DNA of 64,000 nucleotides from Brassicibacter mesophilus (GTDB taxonomy: Bacteria > Bacillota > Clostridia > Tissierellales > Proteiniboraceae): contig NZ_JBNPXI010000023.1 in the NCBI RefSeq assembly GCF_050433385.1, positions 10,867 to 74,866 on the forward strand, in the 5' to 3' direction. Both the position numbers and the translations under genes were made by a program. The notes under the pieces were generated by a model. That model made no database searches. It was not told the origin of the DNA and worked only from the letters and a program-made list of their open reading frames with translations. Of this stretch, positions 1 to 9,756 are shown one piece after another. Position 1 is the stretch's first letter. Every line of letters starts with the position of its first letter.

Positions 1-357
1 AACAAATGACAATAAATACCAATACAAAGGTATGATTATAATGATAAGAGAATCATTTACATTCAGTGCATAATCCATAACAAAAGCTATTTCTAGATAA
101 CATCCAAATAAGATTAAACTTACAAGAGAGGTTGTATTGTGCTTTGTTGACATTTTACGTTCAGAACAACTATAATAAAATCGAGAAATTGTATATTTTG
201 GATATTACTTTTAGAATTTTTATTATCAGAAAATGGTCTTTGTATGAAGAATAATTGAAAATCAAGTTCAAAAGCTTTGTACGACAAATATTGATCCTAG
301 TGTTTTATGCAACTATATGGGGATGTAAAAATAGAATGCAGAGTGGAGGACAAAAAA
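1..357. other. upstream region of the defence operon
   Basis: I see no convincing gene in this stretch. It contains the promoter listed at 147-176 and a long AT-rich leader. The left boundary of the island lies outside the window, so what flanks it on that side is unknown. Confidence 0.5.
147..176 (+). promoter_or_regulatory. sigma-A-type promoter of the NurA/HerA operon
   Basis: A perfect TTGACA box at 147-152 and a perfect TATAAT box at 171-176 are separated by 18 bp. This is the only strong promoter seen upstream of the four co-directional genes at 358-6670, leaving a leader of about 175 nt. Near-consensus boxes suggest strong, constitutive expression, which is an inference. Confidence 0.7.
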
Positions 358-1518
358 ATGGGTGAAATAATAAAAACGATTGAAAAAGAGACATATGGTA
401 TGAGTTTCAAGTCATATAAGTATTGCCATGATACTGAGGAACGCTCTGGTATTCAATATGACGATAATACCAATGTAGAATGGAAAGAGTACGGAGAAAC
501 GGAAAAACATAAAAAACCTGTTAATTTAAAATTAGAAGCTGATAGACGGAAAGGTTTAAAATCAATTTTTACATATTTTTTGGATGGGTCTCGTCATACT
601 TATAAAATTGATGATATGTCATATAACAAAAATGTATACCCTGTATTGGCAGGACAAGTTGGCGTAGGTTGTTGTAAACGTGAGAATAAAAAACTATCTC
701 CAGAATTGTTCTATAGAAAAATGGTAATCGTTCTTCCTAATATCGCTTTTAGAGATGGGTGGGACGAGAGAGTAAGGGCTGCTGACTTACTTAAGCAAGT
801 TAACGGGATACCGAAACTCTGTAAACAATTTAATATTCAATTTGATGATATTTTAACTTATACGAGAGATAAAGATGATAAACTAGAAAAAAAGGGCGTT
901 GCTGTTATACAAGACTATATGGTATCGTTAGAAAAAGATATTGTTGCAGAATTGGTCTTAGGTGGAAAGTTAAATCAGGATAATTATTTAATCAAAGATG
1001 GGTCTATTGATTACCAGAAGGTATCACATCATAAAAATAAAAATGCTAAAAATTTAAGTGATAAAAGAATTGCTAATTACTATAAATATGTAATCGGTGT
1101 TTCTAAATCCTTTGACCCGACTAAGTGTTTTGTTAAGGGTGGAGGGTCAAATTCTGACTTTATTGCACAACTTAAGCCTTTCGAGCGAACACCAGCTTAT
1201 ATGTATCAGTCTACAAGAGCAGGGGAAGATGTATATTTTTGTATTTGGTATTTACGTTTAAGGGAAGCTAGATACACGCAAAGTATATTTGATGGAGTTG
1301 TAAAAATAGAAAAACTGGTTGTCAAAGAATTTGAAAAACAAAATGGTATCCCGTCTGACGAGATTGATAATATATCTGCTTTCTTATTGAATGAACGTAA
1401 TCCTGTTTGCTATGGTACGGATTCACGATGGGCGAATCATATTTATCCAGTGTATTTAACTGAATCTTTTGTTAAGAGTAAGTATCTAAGTAATAATATG
1501 TTCATGAAATTATTTTAG
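358..1518 (+). CDS. NurA-like nuclease, first gene of putative defence operon
   Basis: I identify this as a probable NurA-family nuclease, the usual partner of HerA hexameric ATPases. The start at 358 is preferred over an upstream in-frame ATG at 307 because GGAGG lies just before it; this gives a 386-residue protein. NurA-type features are a 'LDGSR' motif (D76) followed by a beta-rich stretch, a second acidic 'DGS' motif (D214), and a C-terminal 'IYPVYLTE' helix region resembling the NurA end. The next gene encodes a HerA-like ATPase 12 bp downstream, which strongly supports the pairing. Known NurA enzymes resect DNA ends with HerA. A role in attacking foreign DNA is inferred from the neighbouring retron and recombinase. 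Overall similarity is motif-level, so the family call is moderate. Confidence 0.6.
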   Translation: MGEIIKTIEKETYGMSFKSYKYCHDTEERSGIQYDDNTNVEWKEYGETEKHKKPVNLKLEADRRKGLKSIFTYFLDGSRHTYKIDDMSYNKNVYPVLAGQVGVGCCKRENKKLSPELFYRKMVIVLPNIAFRDGWDERVRAADLLKQVNGIPKLCKQFNIQFDDILTYTRDKDDKLEKKGVAVIQDYMVSLEKDIVAELVLGGKLNQDNYLIKDGSIDYQKVSHHKNKNAKNLSDKRIANYYKYVIGVSKSFDPTKCFVKGGGSNSDFIAQLKPFERTPAYMYQSTRAGEDVYFCIWYLRLREARYTQSIFDGVVKIEKLVVKEFEKQNGIPSDEIDNISAFLLNERNPVCYGTDSRWANHIYPVYLTESFVKSKYLSNNMFMKLF

Positions 1519-1530
1519 GAGGGTCAAATA

Positions 1531-3201
1531 ATGAGTTTAATAGGTCGTGTGATAGCTACAGAGAAAGTACCGACAACCATTGATGACTTTTGCTTTTGGA
1601 CAAGTAAGGACTTAATTTTGAATCCTTTTGATGTGGTTAAGGTGAAACATGTAAATCAAAGTAATACTTTTGCGGTGGTTGAGGAAATATCCCATATTAC
1701 AGATTCAGCTAGTTTTTTGTCTGATTTTATATCAAATGATTTTGGCGATGTTGATGCAGAAGCGGGTACATTCCGCATAGGAATGAACTATGTAAAGGCC
1801 AAAGTTGTTGGAAATACCAAAAATATTTTTATTCCAGTGCAAAGCAATGCAAAAGTATTTTTGGCAACAAAGGAAGAAGTAATCGAAGCACTGGGTTTAG
1901 ATAATATAAAAAATCCGTTGGTATGTGGTTATTTAGAAATGTATGAGGGAACTAATGAAAAAGAAAAAATCATGATTCCAGTTAACATTGACGCTAAATT
2001 TCTTATAGGACCAGACGGTGCTCACCTGAATATATCGGGTATTTCTGGTTTAGCAGCTAAGACTTCCTATGCAATGTTCCTTTTGAAATCTATTCAAGAT
2101 AAATGTCTCGCTAGTGAAGAAACTGAAGATATTGCGTTCGTTGTGTTTAATGTAAAAGGTAAGGATTTGTTAGCTCTTGACGAACCTAATGATTTTGATA
2201 ATAATATTAAAGAAGAGCACAATACAAAAGAATTTTATAAAACACTTGGACTTGAAACATCACCATTCAAACAAGTTACTTATTTGTATCCTTACTCAAA
2301 TCAAAAAAAATCTAACACTTATGTAGATAAAGAACTGTTTAAAAAGCAAACTGATTTGAATAAAGCCTATCAGTATAAATTTGAATATGAAAAAGATAAA
2401 GAAAGTCTTGATTTAATGTTTTCCAATATTGATGATTCTACTCAAACAATGGACTCTATTATTAGCCGTATTATAGATAATCAAGATGGATTTGGTTCAA
2501 TTTCAGATTGGCAGTCATTTATTTCTAAGCTAGAAGATCGCTGTGAAGCAGGAAATTCAAATAATAAAGACATATCTGTTCTTAGTTGGCGAAAATTTAC
2601 TAGGATGGTTAAAAAATCGATTAAGAATAATTATTTATTTTCTAATGTAAATGAACATAACCGAGAAGTGCGAATTGCAGAGAAAATTAAAGATATTCAA
2701 AGGAATGACGTATTTGTTATTGATATTGCAAAATTAGACTCAGATATGCAAGCATTTGTTTTTGGTTATACAGTGCGTGAGTTATATAATATTCAATTAG
2801 GAGAAAAAGATACAACTGAAGGCAAAAAACCACCATCTAAGATTATTATTTTTATTGATGAATTAAATAAGTTTGCTTCTACTGAAACACCTAAGGATTC
2901 ACCAATTTTGAAGCAGATCTTGGATATAGCTGAAAGAGGACGTTCTTTAGGAATTATTTTATTTGGAGCAGAGCAATTTAAGAGTGCAATACATAGTCGT
3001 GTGACTGGTAACAGTTCTACCTTTGCTTATGGTAGAACCAACGCTATTGAGCTATCCAAGGGTGACTATAAATATATCCCTAATGTATACAAAAACATGA
3101 TGACTCGATTAAAGCAAGGCGAGTATATTATTCAAAACCCTATATTTAGATCTTTACTTAATATTAAATTTCCAAAACCATTGTATAAACAATTTAAGTG
3201 A
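1531..3201 (+). CDS. HerA/FtsK-like hexameric ATPase
   Basis: A 556-residue P-loop ATPase with GGAGGG immediately upstream. The N-terminal third looks like the HerA beta-barrel (HAS-barrel) region. The P-loop is atypical: 'GISGLAAKTS' (K177) where classical HerA has GxxGxGKS. A clear Walker B 'IIIFIDELNKFA' lies near residue 440, followed by a sensor region 'RGRSLGIILFGAEQF'. HerA-family motors form hexameric rings that translocate DNA and feed it to NurA. The order NurA-HerA and the short spacing (12 bp) argue for a complex. The odd P-loop could alter nucleotide handling, but the lysine and following T/S are kept, so activity is expected. Confidence 0.75.
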   Translation: MSLIGRVIATEKVPTTIDDFCFWTSKDLILNPFDVVKVKHVNQSNTFAVVEEISHITDSASFLSDFISNDFGDVDAEAGTFRIGMNYVKAKVVGNTKNIFIPVQSNAKVFLATKEEVIEALGLDNIKNPLVCGYLEMYEGTNEKEKIMIPVNIDAKFLIGPDGAHLNISGISGLAAKTSYAMFLLKSIQDKCLASEETEDIAFVVFNVKGKDLLALDEPNDFDNNIKEEHNTKEFYKTLGLETSPFKQVTYLYPYSNQKKSNTYVDKELFKKQTDLNKAYQYKFEYEKDKESLDLMFSNIDDSTQTMDSIISRIIDNQDGFGSISDWQSFISKLEDRCEAGNSNNKDISVLSWRKFTRMVKKSIKNNYLFSNVNEHNREVRIAEKIKDIQRNDVFVIDIAKLDSDMQAFVFGYTVRELYNIQLGEKDTTEGKKPPSKIIIFIDELNKFASTETPKDSPILKQILDIAERGRSLGIILFGAEQFKSAIHSRVTGNSSTFAYGRTNAIELSKGDYKYIPNVYKNMMTRLKQGEYIIQNPIFRSLLNIKFPKPLYKQFK

Positions 3202-3218
3202 GAGAGTAGGCGAATTTT

Positions 3219-4811
3219 ATGCACGGCATCAAAATAGGAAAAAATGCAATTGAAAATTTAACGATTGGTATGTATTCAGAGTCAAAAATTATTTTTAGGG
3301 AATATATTCAAAATGCTGCAGACCAAATAGATAAAGCTATCTCAACTAATATGTTTCCAGAAGAAGATTTGTGTATTGAGATTAATATTGAACCTAATTT
3401 AAGGTATATTGCTATAAAAGATAATGCAACAGGAATTCCACGTGTTGATGTTGCAAAAAAGTTAGCTTATGTAGCAGACTCAGAAAAAGAAAAAGGTGTT
3501 GATAAAGGCTTTAGAGGTATTGGTAGATTAGGAGGATTAGCATATTGTGATACTCTTAGATTTATAACATCTTATAAAGGTGAAAGAGTAAAAACAATCA
3601 TGACTTGGGACGCTAAACAGTTAGTCCAATTAATAGAAGATAATACTGTGAAAGATAGCGCTGAGGAAGTACTTCAGGAAGTGATTAAGTATGACGAAGA
3701 ACCTTGTGGTGAAGAAGAACATTTTTTTATTGTGGAAATGCTTGGAATACGCAAGGAAAATAGTGAATTACTTAATATTGAAGCGGTTCGTAAATATGTA
3801 TCTAGTAATGCTCCGATAGCATATCAAAGTAAATTTTATTTCCGAACTAAGATATATGACTTTCTTAAAAAACATAGTCTTCCACTGAATGAATATAAAA
3901 TTTTCATTAATGATGAAGATGTATTTAAGTTATATACTACTTATTTATATGATAATAAAACAGGACAGAAACGAAAATATGACGATATCTTTGATATCCA
4001 AATAAAAACTTTTGAAAGGAGCAATGGTGAATTATTGGCATGGATGTGGTATGGTATTAGTTCATTTGAAAAGACTATACCAGAGTCTGTGAATGATATG
4101 AAAGGCATTAGACTTAGACAAGCTAATATACAACTAGGTGATGAAAGGACACTTTCAGGATTTTTTAAAGAACCACGGGGTAATTCTTACTTTGTTGGTG
4201 AAATTCACGCAGTACATAAAGAGCTTGTTCCAAATGCACGACGTGACTATTTTAATGAAAATATAGCTAGAGTAGAACTCGAAGCGCATTTAAAATATTA
4301 TTTTGCCGATACCCTTCATAAATTATACCATGGTGCTAATAAGGCTAAGAATGCTTTCAAAAAAGATATTAGTTTGAAGCAAAAGCAAATAGAATATCAG
4401 GAAAAGCAAAAAAATGGTTTTGTAGATAAAAAAGAACAAGAAAAAATTGAACATGAAATAGAGCAGAAAAAAGCTGAAAATGAAAAGGCCATAAAAGAAA
4501 TAAGAAATTTGAAAGCTAAAGTGGCTTATGGTGAGCCTCTTGATAAAGTTATTAAAAAGATTGAGAAAAATTACCAACAGAAAATCAAAAGTGATATGAT
4601 ATGTAAAACTACTGAAGTTAATGAGCCCCCTGCTCAACCCCTTGAAAAGCAATCGATTAAAAGGCCTACTTTGATAGTAGATGAGCTTTCTAAATTAAGT
4701 AAGAAAGAACGTAAATTGGTGTCCAAGATATACAGCATAATTAATGATATTTTGCCTCCAGATTTAAGCCAAAATTTAATAAAAAAAATACAGGAAGAGT
4801 TGAAGAAATGA
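3219..4811 (+). CDS. Hsp90/MutL-type (GHKL) ATPase
   Basis: A 530-residue protein with a clear N-terminal GHKL ATPase fold. It has the N-box 'REYIQNAADQID' (E28, N32), G1 box 'DNATGI' (D68) and G2 region 'GFRGIGRLGG' (about 97-106). The middle resembles the Hsp90/MutL second domain. Residues about 375-460 are a highly charged, predicted coiled coil rich in K/E/Q. GHKL proteins of this layout act as ATP-driven clamps or chaperones. The start ATG lies 18 bp after the HerA-like gene, and the stop overlaps the next ATG, so the four genes are translationally linked. I do not recognise a named family. A role as sensor or clamp of the NurA/HerA machine is inference. Confidence 0.7.
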   Translation: MHGIKIGKNAIENLTIGMYSESKIIFREYIQNAADQIDKAISTNMFPEEDLCIEINIEPNLRYIAIKDNATGIPRVDVAKKLAYVADSEKEKGVDKGFRGIGRLGGLAYCDTLRFITSYKGERVKTIMTWDAKQLVQLIEDNTVKDSAEEVLQEVIKYDEEPCGEEEHFFIVEMLGIRKENSELLNIEAVRKYVSSNAPIAYQSKFYFRTKIYDFLKKHSLPLNEYKIFINDEDVFKLYTTYLYDNKTGQKRKYDDIFDIQIKTFERSNGELLAWMWYGISSFEKTIPESVNDMKGIRLRQANIQLGDERTLSGFFKEPRGNSYFVGEIHAVHKELVPNARRDYFNENIARVELEAHLKYYFADTLHKLYHGANKAKNAFKKDISLKQKQIEYQEKQKNGFVDKKEQEKIEHEIEQKKAENEKAIKEIRNLKAKVAYGEPLDKVIKKIEKNYQQKIKSDMICKTTEVNEPPAQPLEKQSIKRPTLIVDELSKLSKKERKLVSKIYSIINDILPPDLSQNLIKKIQEELKK

Positions 4812-6670
4812 TGGCAAGAAAAGTACTACTAGTTGAACCAAATTATAAAAACAAATATCCTCCCATGGGACTAATGAAACTCTCAACATATCATAAAATG
4901 TTAGGAGATGATGTAAGGTTTTATAAAGGTGATTTACAACAATTTATACTTGAAGAAACTTATCAAGAATTACTTCAGAAACTTAAGAATAATGATAATA
5001 AAGTTGATTGGACAGAGCATAAAGAACTGATTTTAGGGTATTTAAAAAAAGGACTAAGAAAAAACTATGAGCAATTATGTCAGCTTAGTCAGGATTCTAT
5101 CGTTCATGAGAATCTTAAATTCTATCGTGATTATTATTCCAAGAAGAAATATTTTGAGAACCCAAAATGGGATAGAATTTGCATTACTACTTTATTTACA
5201 TTTTATTGGCAACAAACAATTAGTACAATTAACTTTTTTAAAAAATTATGTAAAGATATCAACGAAGTAAAAATAGGAGGAATTGCAGCTTCCGTGGTTC
5301 CAAATGAAATTGAAAGGGAAACCGGTATTTATCCATTTGTGGGTTTATTGGACAAAGGTGGAGAATACGACTCTGACAATAGCATTATTATTGACCACTT
5401 GCCGCTAGATTATTCTATTTTAGAAGAGATAGACTATGTATACCCTGAGCATGACGGATATTATGGATATATGACTAGGGGATGTGTAAACAAGTGTGCT
5501 TTTTGTGCAGTTCCCAAAATAGAGCCAAGATATAATAACTTCATCAGTGTTAAAGACCAAATTGAATATGTAAAAGAACACTTTGGTGAGAAAAGGAACC
5601 TTTTACTCTTAGATAATAATGTTCTTGCTTCAGAGAGATTTAATGAAATAATTGATGAGATTAAAGCATGTGGATTTGATAAAAACACTAAATATGTTGC
5701 ACCTAATCAATATGCTGTTGCCATTAAAGGGTTGCAGTCAGGATATAATGATAGGGGATATATTAAAAGTATAGTTAAGCAATACAAACAATTAAATACA
5801 AAGGTTAATGACGAAGACCAGATAGCAATGTTTGAGATTTTAAAAGAGAACAAGTTATTAGAAGAAAATACTGCTCAAAAAGACTTAATAATGAGCTTGA
5901 ATGACTACTTTTCTCCATTTTTTGAGCGATTTTATAACAATAAGCCGAAAGAAAGGTATGTTGATTTTAACCAAGGAATTGACGCAAGATTACTTACAAA
6001 AGAAAGAATGAAAAAATTAGCTGAGATTCCTATACGTCCTCTTAGAATAGCTTTTGATGACTGGAAACTGAGAGACATATATGAGAGAGCTGTTCGTGTA
6101 GCAGCTGAATTTGGAATAACTAATATGTCTAATTACTTGTTATATAACTACAATGACTATCCAGTCGATTTATATTATAGAATGAAGTTAAATATTGATT
6201 TATGTGAAGATTTGGGCGTCAGTATTTATTCGTTTCCAATGAAATATCATCCTATTCAAGACCCCGATTATTTTAGAAATAGAACATATACAGGCAAACA
6301 TTGGAATAGAAAATTTATTCGTGCTATTCAAGCAGTACTAAACTCAACTAAAGGGAAAGTTGGAAGAGGAAAGTCATTTTTTGAAGAGGCTTTTGGTATA
6401 GATGAAAAAGAGTTTGAAAAACTTCTGTATATGCCAGAAACCATGATAGTATATCGCATGCATTATAAAAATAGTGGAATGACGGAACAGTGGTGGACAG
6501 ACTTTAATAATATTGATTCTAAAAAGCTAGATGAATTAAAGAGAATCATTCATGCTAATGACTTTAACAATATTGAAGAATTAACGAGTGATAAGGATAT
6601 TTTACATGTATTAGAATACTATACTATTCAGAGAGAAGATGCTGAAAAGGTGTTAAATCTTAAGAAATAG
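4808..6670 (+). CDS. radical SAM protein of the NurA/HerA operon
   Basis: A 620-residue radical SAM protein. The [4Fe-4S]-binding CxxxCxxC motif is clear at C226, C230 and C233 ('RGCVNKCAFC'). The N-terminal 200 residues start 'KVLLVEPNYKNKYPPMGL', like the Rossmann cobalamin-binding-type domain that precedes many B12 radical SAM enzymes, but the canonical DxHxxG cobalamin motif is not evident. ATGA overlaps the previous stop, so it is the last gene of the operon. Radical SAM enzymes inside nuclease/ATPase defence operons are uncommon. Possible roles are modification of DNA, a nucleotide or a partner protein, or production of a signal; the sequence does not decide. It is followed by about 430 bp without a gene. 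Confidence 0.75.
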   Translation: MMARKVLLVEPNYKNKYPPMGLMKLSTYHKMLGDDVRFYKGDLQQFILEETYQELLQKLKNNDNKVDWTEHKELILGYLKKGLRKNYEQLCQLSQDSIVHENLKFYRDYYSKKKYFENPKWDRICITTLFTFYWQQTISTINFFKKLCKDINEVKIGGIAASVVPNEIERETGIYPFVGLLDKGGEYDSDNSIIIDHLPLDYSILEEIDYVYPEHDGYYGYMTRGCVNKCAFCAVPKIEPRYNNFISVKDQIEYVKEHFGEKRNLLLLDNNVLASERFNEIIDEIKACGFDKNTKYVAPNQYAVAIKGLQSGYNDRGYIKSIVKQYKQLNTKVNDEDQIAMFEILKENKLLEENTAQKDLIMSLNDYFSPFFERFYNNKPKERYVDFNQGIDARLLTKERMKKLAEIPIRPLRIAFDDWKLRDIYERAVRVAAEFGITNMSNYLLYNYNDYPVDLYYRMKLNIDLCEDLGVSIYSFPMKYHPIQDPDYFRNRTYTGKHWNRKFIRAIQAVLNSTKGKVGRGKSFFEEAFGIDEKEFEKLLYMPETMIVYRMHYKNSGMTEQWWTDFNNIDSKKLDELKRIIHANDFNNIEELTSDKDILHVLEYYTIQREDAEKVLNLKK

Positions 6671-7104
6671 AAAGCTCATTTTTCTTTTATTATGTAGGTA
6701 TATTAAGTTGTGTTTATATAGAAAAAATAGACTATTTGATATTAAGTAGATAGCGTAGAACTGTATTATTTCATATTACCTACGATATTTGTTGGAAAAT
6801 AAGAAGTGTATTTTTATTAAGTTATTTATTTGTATGAGCAATTAATATTTGATAACTATTTGAAGTGAATATTAGTTGGTATGCATTCTTGAGAGCATAC
6901 TATATTATTATAAGAATTATAATAGAGCTAGAAGATACTACATAGTATCTTCTAGCTCTATTATATTAAATTTACCTTATGCAATTAGTATTTATATCTA
7001 ATTAAACATTTATGCAAAATAGTGTATATTATTTCTTTATACAACAAAGTTATTTACATACTTTCATCCTTAAAAAATTGAGTAATATTATTCATAAGCA
7101 CTAC
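6671..7104. other. intergenic region with perfect hairpin
   Basis: I see no credible coding sequence here. The main structure is the 18-bp perfect inverted repeat annotated at 6921-6962. Confidence 0.5.
6921..6962. terminator. 18-bp perfect hairpin after radical SAM gene
   Basis: Arms at 6921-6938 and 6945-6962 (AATAGAGCTAGAAGATAC and its complement) enclose a 6-nt loop. There is no long T run, but flanking A/T tracts on both sides fit a bidirectional terminator between the plus-strand operon and the minus-strand remnant at 7105-7476. It lies about 250 bp past the last stop codon, so a different role cannot be excluded. Confidence 0.5.
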
Positions 7105-7476
7105 CTAAGAAAATATATTCGAAGTATTATACAGACCTAATACTTGTTCTGCTAAAAGTACATAGAAAGGAAGCCGTAAATCTATCTGGAATTCGCTATT
7201 ATGTACAATAGTTTTTCCTGTCTTGAAGTCAGTTATTTTAACTTTATCATCATTTCTAATAAAACTCTTATCTATTACGCCACATAAAATAAACTGTTTG
7301 CCCATATCTCTTTTTACAGTACTTTCTATCATTAGATTTTTCTTACCATTGTTTAAAGGATAATAATAGTAATTAGTTAACAGATTTAACACCTCTAGTC
7401 CAAAATTTTTTTCTTCTTCTTTATCTTTATAACCTTCCCTAATCCATAGTTTTTCTATGTGTCCTAATTCTAATCC
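7105..7476 (-). pseudogene. remnant of PD-(D/E)XK (RecB/AddB-type) nuclease
   Basis: The minus strand encodes a fragment with the RecB-type nuclease signature 'CGVIDKSF...VKITDFKTGK', containing the catalytic D...DxK pattern, followed by 'FQIDLRLPFYVLLAEQ' (QxxxY-like motif IV). In the same frame upstream lie about 28 more residues ('GLELGHIEKLWIREG...') before an in-frame stop, so the piece is cut at its N-terminus. The C-terminus ends shortly after motif IV. No helicase or other domain remains. It is best read as a decayed nuclease gene inside the island. It might instead be a short functional peptide using the GTG at 7392, but no ribosome site is obvious. Confidence 0.55.
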
Positions 7477-7794
7477 CTAATTTTTTATATGCGTTAGACA
7501 TAAGGCGTAGAGTAGTTTTGACTTGAAAATTAAAAGATATACTTAGATATATAAGCATTATAGAATAACTTTGGGTATATTGATACTGAATAATTGAATG
7601 AATTGGTTAACAATCACCTGCTAAACTAAAAAAATTTTCATTAAAAAGAATATAATACTATACTTAGAAATTATTATAAAAATCTAAAAAATTAAGCAGG
7701 AATTATTAGATGAGTACAGAAGATGTATATGGTTAGATTGTATTTAGAATTTAAGTACTGATAAAAATGAATAGATTTGATGTGAGGAACTTAT
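7477..7794. other. leader region upstream of retron effector
   Basis: About 320 bp of very AT-rich sequence with no credible gene. It presumably carries the promoter of the retron operon. TAT-rich boxes are frequent, but I cannot pick one with confidence. Confidence 0.4.
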
Positions 7795-9756
7795 ATGCCT
7801 ATAAAGAGTATTAAGATTAAAAATTGCAAATCCATAAAAGAAATTAGTGTAGAACTTAATAATATTAACTGCATAGTTGGTGAGAATGGGACCGGCAAAT
7901 CTAATTTAATGAAAGCAGTTACTCATTTTTATAAAAATTTAGTTGATATTAATATTGATAAAAATATTATAGATAAACTTAATCCTTATAATTATTATGG
8001 TGAAATTACAGTTACATATGATTTTAATAAATTATTAATAATTGCTAATAATAGAGAAAAAAAAGATGAAGATCTCAATCCATTTTTTAAGAAAGTTTTT
8101 TCTTTTACTGCAAAATTTGCTGATGAAAATGGACTAGTTAAAGCTACATTAAAACATTATAAAGACAATACTCTTATATGGAATATACCTTATGATTTAA
8201 GAAGTTTCTTAAAAAATGTTTTCCCTATTTATATGATTGAAACAAGACATATCAATTTAACCGATTGGGACGAATTGTGGGAAATAATTGGAGATTTAAG
8301 CAAAATAAAATCTAGTATTGATGATGAGCTAATAGATAAACTATCATCAGTATTTAAAGAATTTTATGGCGATAATTTTTTAAAAGTTCTAAAGTATATT
8401 AAAAATGAACTAGATACTAATAATATTGATTTGAAAAAATTTAATTTGAAACAAAAATTCATTAATTTTTATCAAATTGAATTTGGGGGGAAAACATTTA
8501 CCCAAAATGGACAAGAGTTAAACTTCTATTCAGATGGTATTAATTCATATAACTACATAAAACTATTTATTAGTTTGATATCTAAGATATCTCAAAGAAA
8601 AATAAAAGAGCCATTGTTGGTAATTGATGAACCAGAGATTGGATTACATCCGAAGTTTATAGATGATTTGGCAGCTACATTTGAAACACTACCTAGTTCA
8701 GTAAGATTACTTATTTCTACACATTCTCCTAGAATGGTAAGAAATATAATGAATGGTATAAATGAAAATAGTATTTTTCACATTTCATCTCAAAATGAAT
8801 ATACAAGTTTAAAAAGGATGAGAAATTTATCTGATAAAAGACAAAACTATAAAATATCGGAGAAAGAGGCAAGTTATTATTTTTCACGAGCTATAGTTTG
8901 TGTGGAAGGAGCTACTGAGATAGAATTATTCTCGAATAGAAACTTGAATGAGTTGTTTCCATTTCTGAAAGAAGTTGATTTTTACTCATTTGACTCAGAT
9001 AATGTTAAATTGAAAACTATCCTTCCAAATGAAATGAATATAAGTATACCGTATCTGCTAATTATTGATTTAGATAAAGTAATTAATTATAATGTAGGAA
9101 AAGGACAGTTCAACATTAGAAGAGACTTTTTGGTTAATCCTTTAGGCAATAGCTATATTCAAAAAAAAGAAAAGTACTATTATGGAATTAAAAGAAGTAA
9201 TACATATTTTTTAAGAAAAAGAATAGATGGTATACTGAAAACTTGTATTTTTGATCCAGATAGTGATTGGGGATACATAGAAGACGATTATTTTTGGTTG
9301 CTTAAAAAATTAATTAATGAGTATTGCTTGCAATACAATGTTTTTACATTTGAAACGACTATTGAAGGAGCCATAATAAATAACAATATTAATGAAACTG
9401 TTTATGATTGGCTACTAAAAAATAGAGACCAATCCATACTTAATGAAGTTTATACTCATAAAGAAGACACTTGCTATAGGAATACAGCATTGAGATTAAT
9501 TTTTGAAGGCAAATATGATAATCTTGTTACCAAAATTGAAACACAAAGTAGTGATGCTGAAAAAATAAAATTTAAGATAAATGAAATAAAAAATCAAAAA
9601 AAAACTAACGGATGGGTTACAGAGTTTGTTAATTATTTTTTTGAGAATTATATAAATAATTGTAATCATACTAAACAAGCTAGAATTGATTCTTTTAAAG
9701 ATTACTTCCCAGAATTATTTAAGTTGATTGATAAAATTGAAGAGATAGTAAAATAG
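7795..9756 (+). CDS. OLD-family ATPase/TOPRIM nuclease, retron effector
   Basis: A 653-residue overcoming-lysogenization-defect (OLD) type protein. The N-terminal SMC/ABC-like ATPase has Walker A 'GENGTGKS' (29-36), Walker B 'LLVIDEPEIGLHP' (about 275-287) and H-loop 'STHSPRM'. A C-terminal TOPRIM domain begins with 'VCVEGATEIEL' (catalytic Glu near 371) and continues with 'IIDLDKV' (near 425). In retrons of the Eco8 kind an OLD-like ATPase/TOPRIM protein is the toxic effector, held inactive by the RT-msDNA complex until phage infection. Here the RT gene lies 217 bp downstream and a retron-like RNA fills the gap. GTGAGG precedes the ATG. Length and domain order are normal for the family. Confidence 0.85.
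   Translation: MPIKSIKIKNCKSIKEISVELNNINCIVGENGTGKSNLMKAVTHFYKNLVDINIDKNIIDKLNPYNYYGEITVTYDFNKLLIIANNREKKDEDLNPFFKKVFSFTAKFADENGLVKATLKHYKDNTLIWNIPYDLRSFLKNVFPIYMIETRHINLTDWDELWEIIGDLSKIKSSIDDELIDKLSSVFKEFYGDNFLKVLKYIKNELDTNNIDLKKFNLKQKFINFYQIEFGGKTFTQNGQELNFYSDGINSYNYIKLFISLISKISQRKIKEPLLVIDEPEIGLHPKFIDDLAATFETLPSSVRLLISTHSPRMVRNIMNGINENSIFHISSQNEYTSLKRMRNLSDKRQNYKISEKEASYYFSRAIVCVEGATEIELFSNRNLNELFPFLKEVDFYSFDSDNVKLKTILPNEMNISIPYLLIIDLDKVINYNVGKGQFNIRRDFLVNPLGNSYIQKKEKYYYGIKRSNTYFLRKRIDGILKTCIFDPDSDWGYIEDDYFWLLKKLINEYCLQYNVFTFETTIEGAIINNNINETVYDWLLKNRDQSILNEVYTHKEDTCYRNTALRLIFEGKYDNLVTKIETQSSDAEKIKFKINEIKNQKKTNGWVTEFVNYFFENYINNCNHTKQARIDSFKDYFPELFKLIDKIEEIVK

Noticed and set aside
4323..4652. 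Open frame antisense to the GHKL ATPase coiled-coil region
   Set aside because: It mirrors the A-rich coding strand, giving a Phe/Leu-rich nonsense product; no ribosome site.
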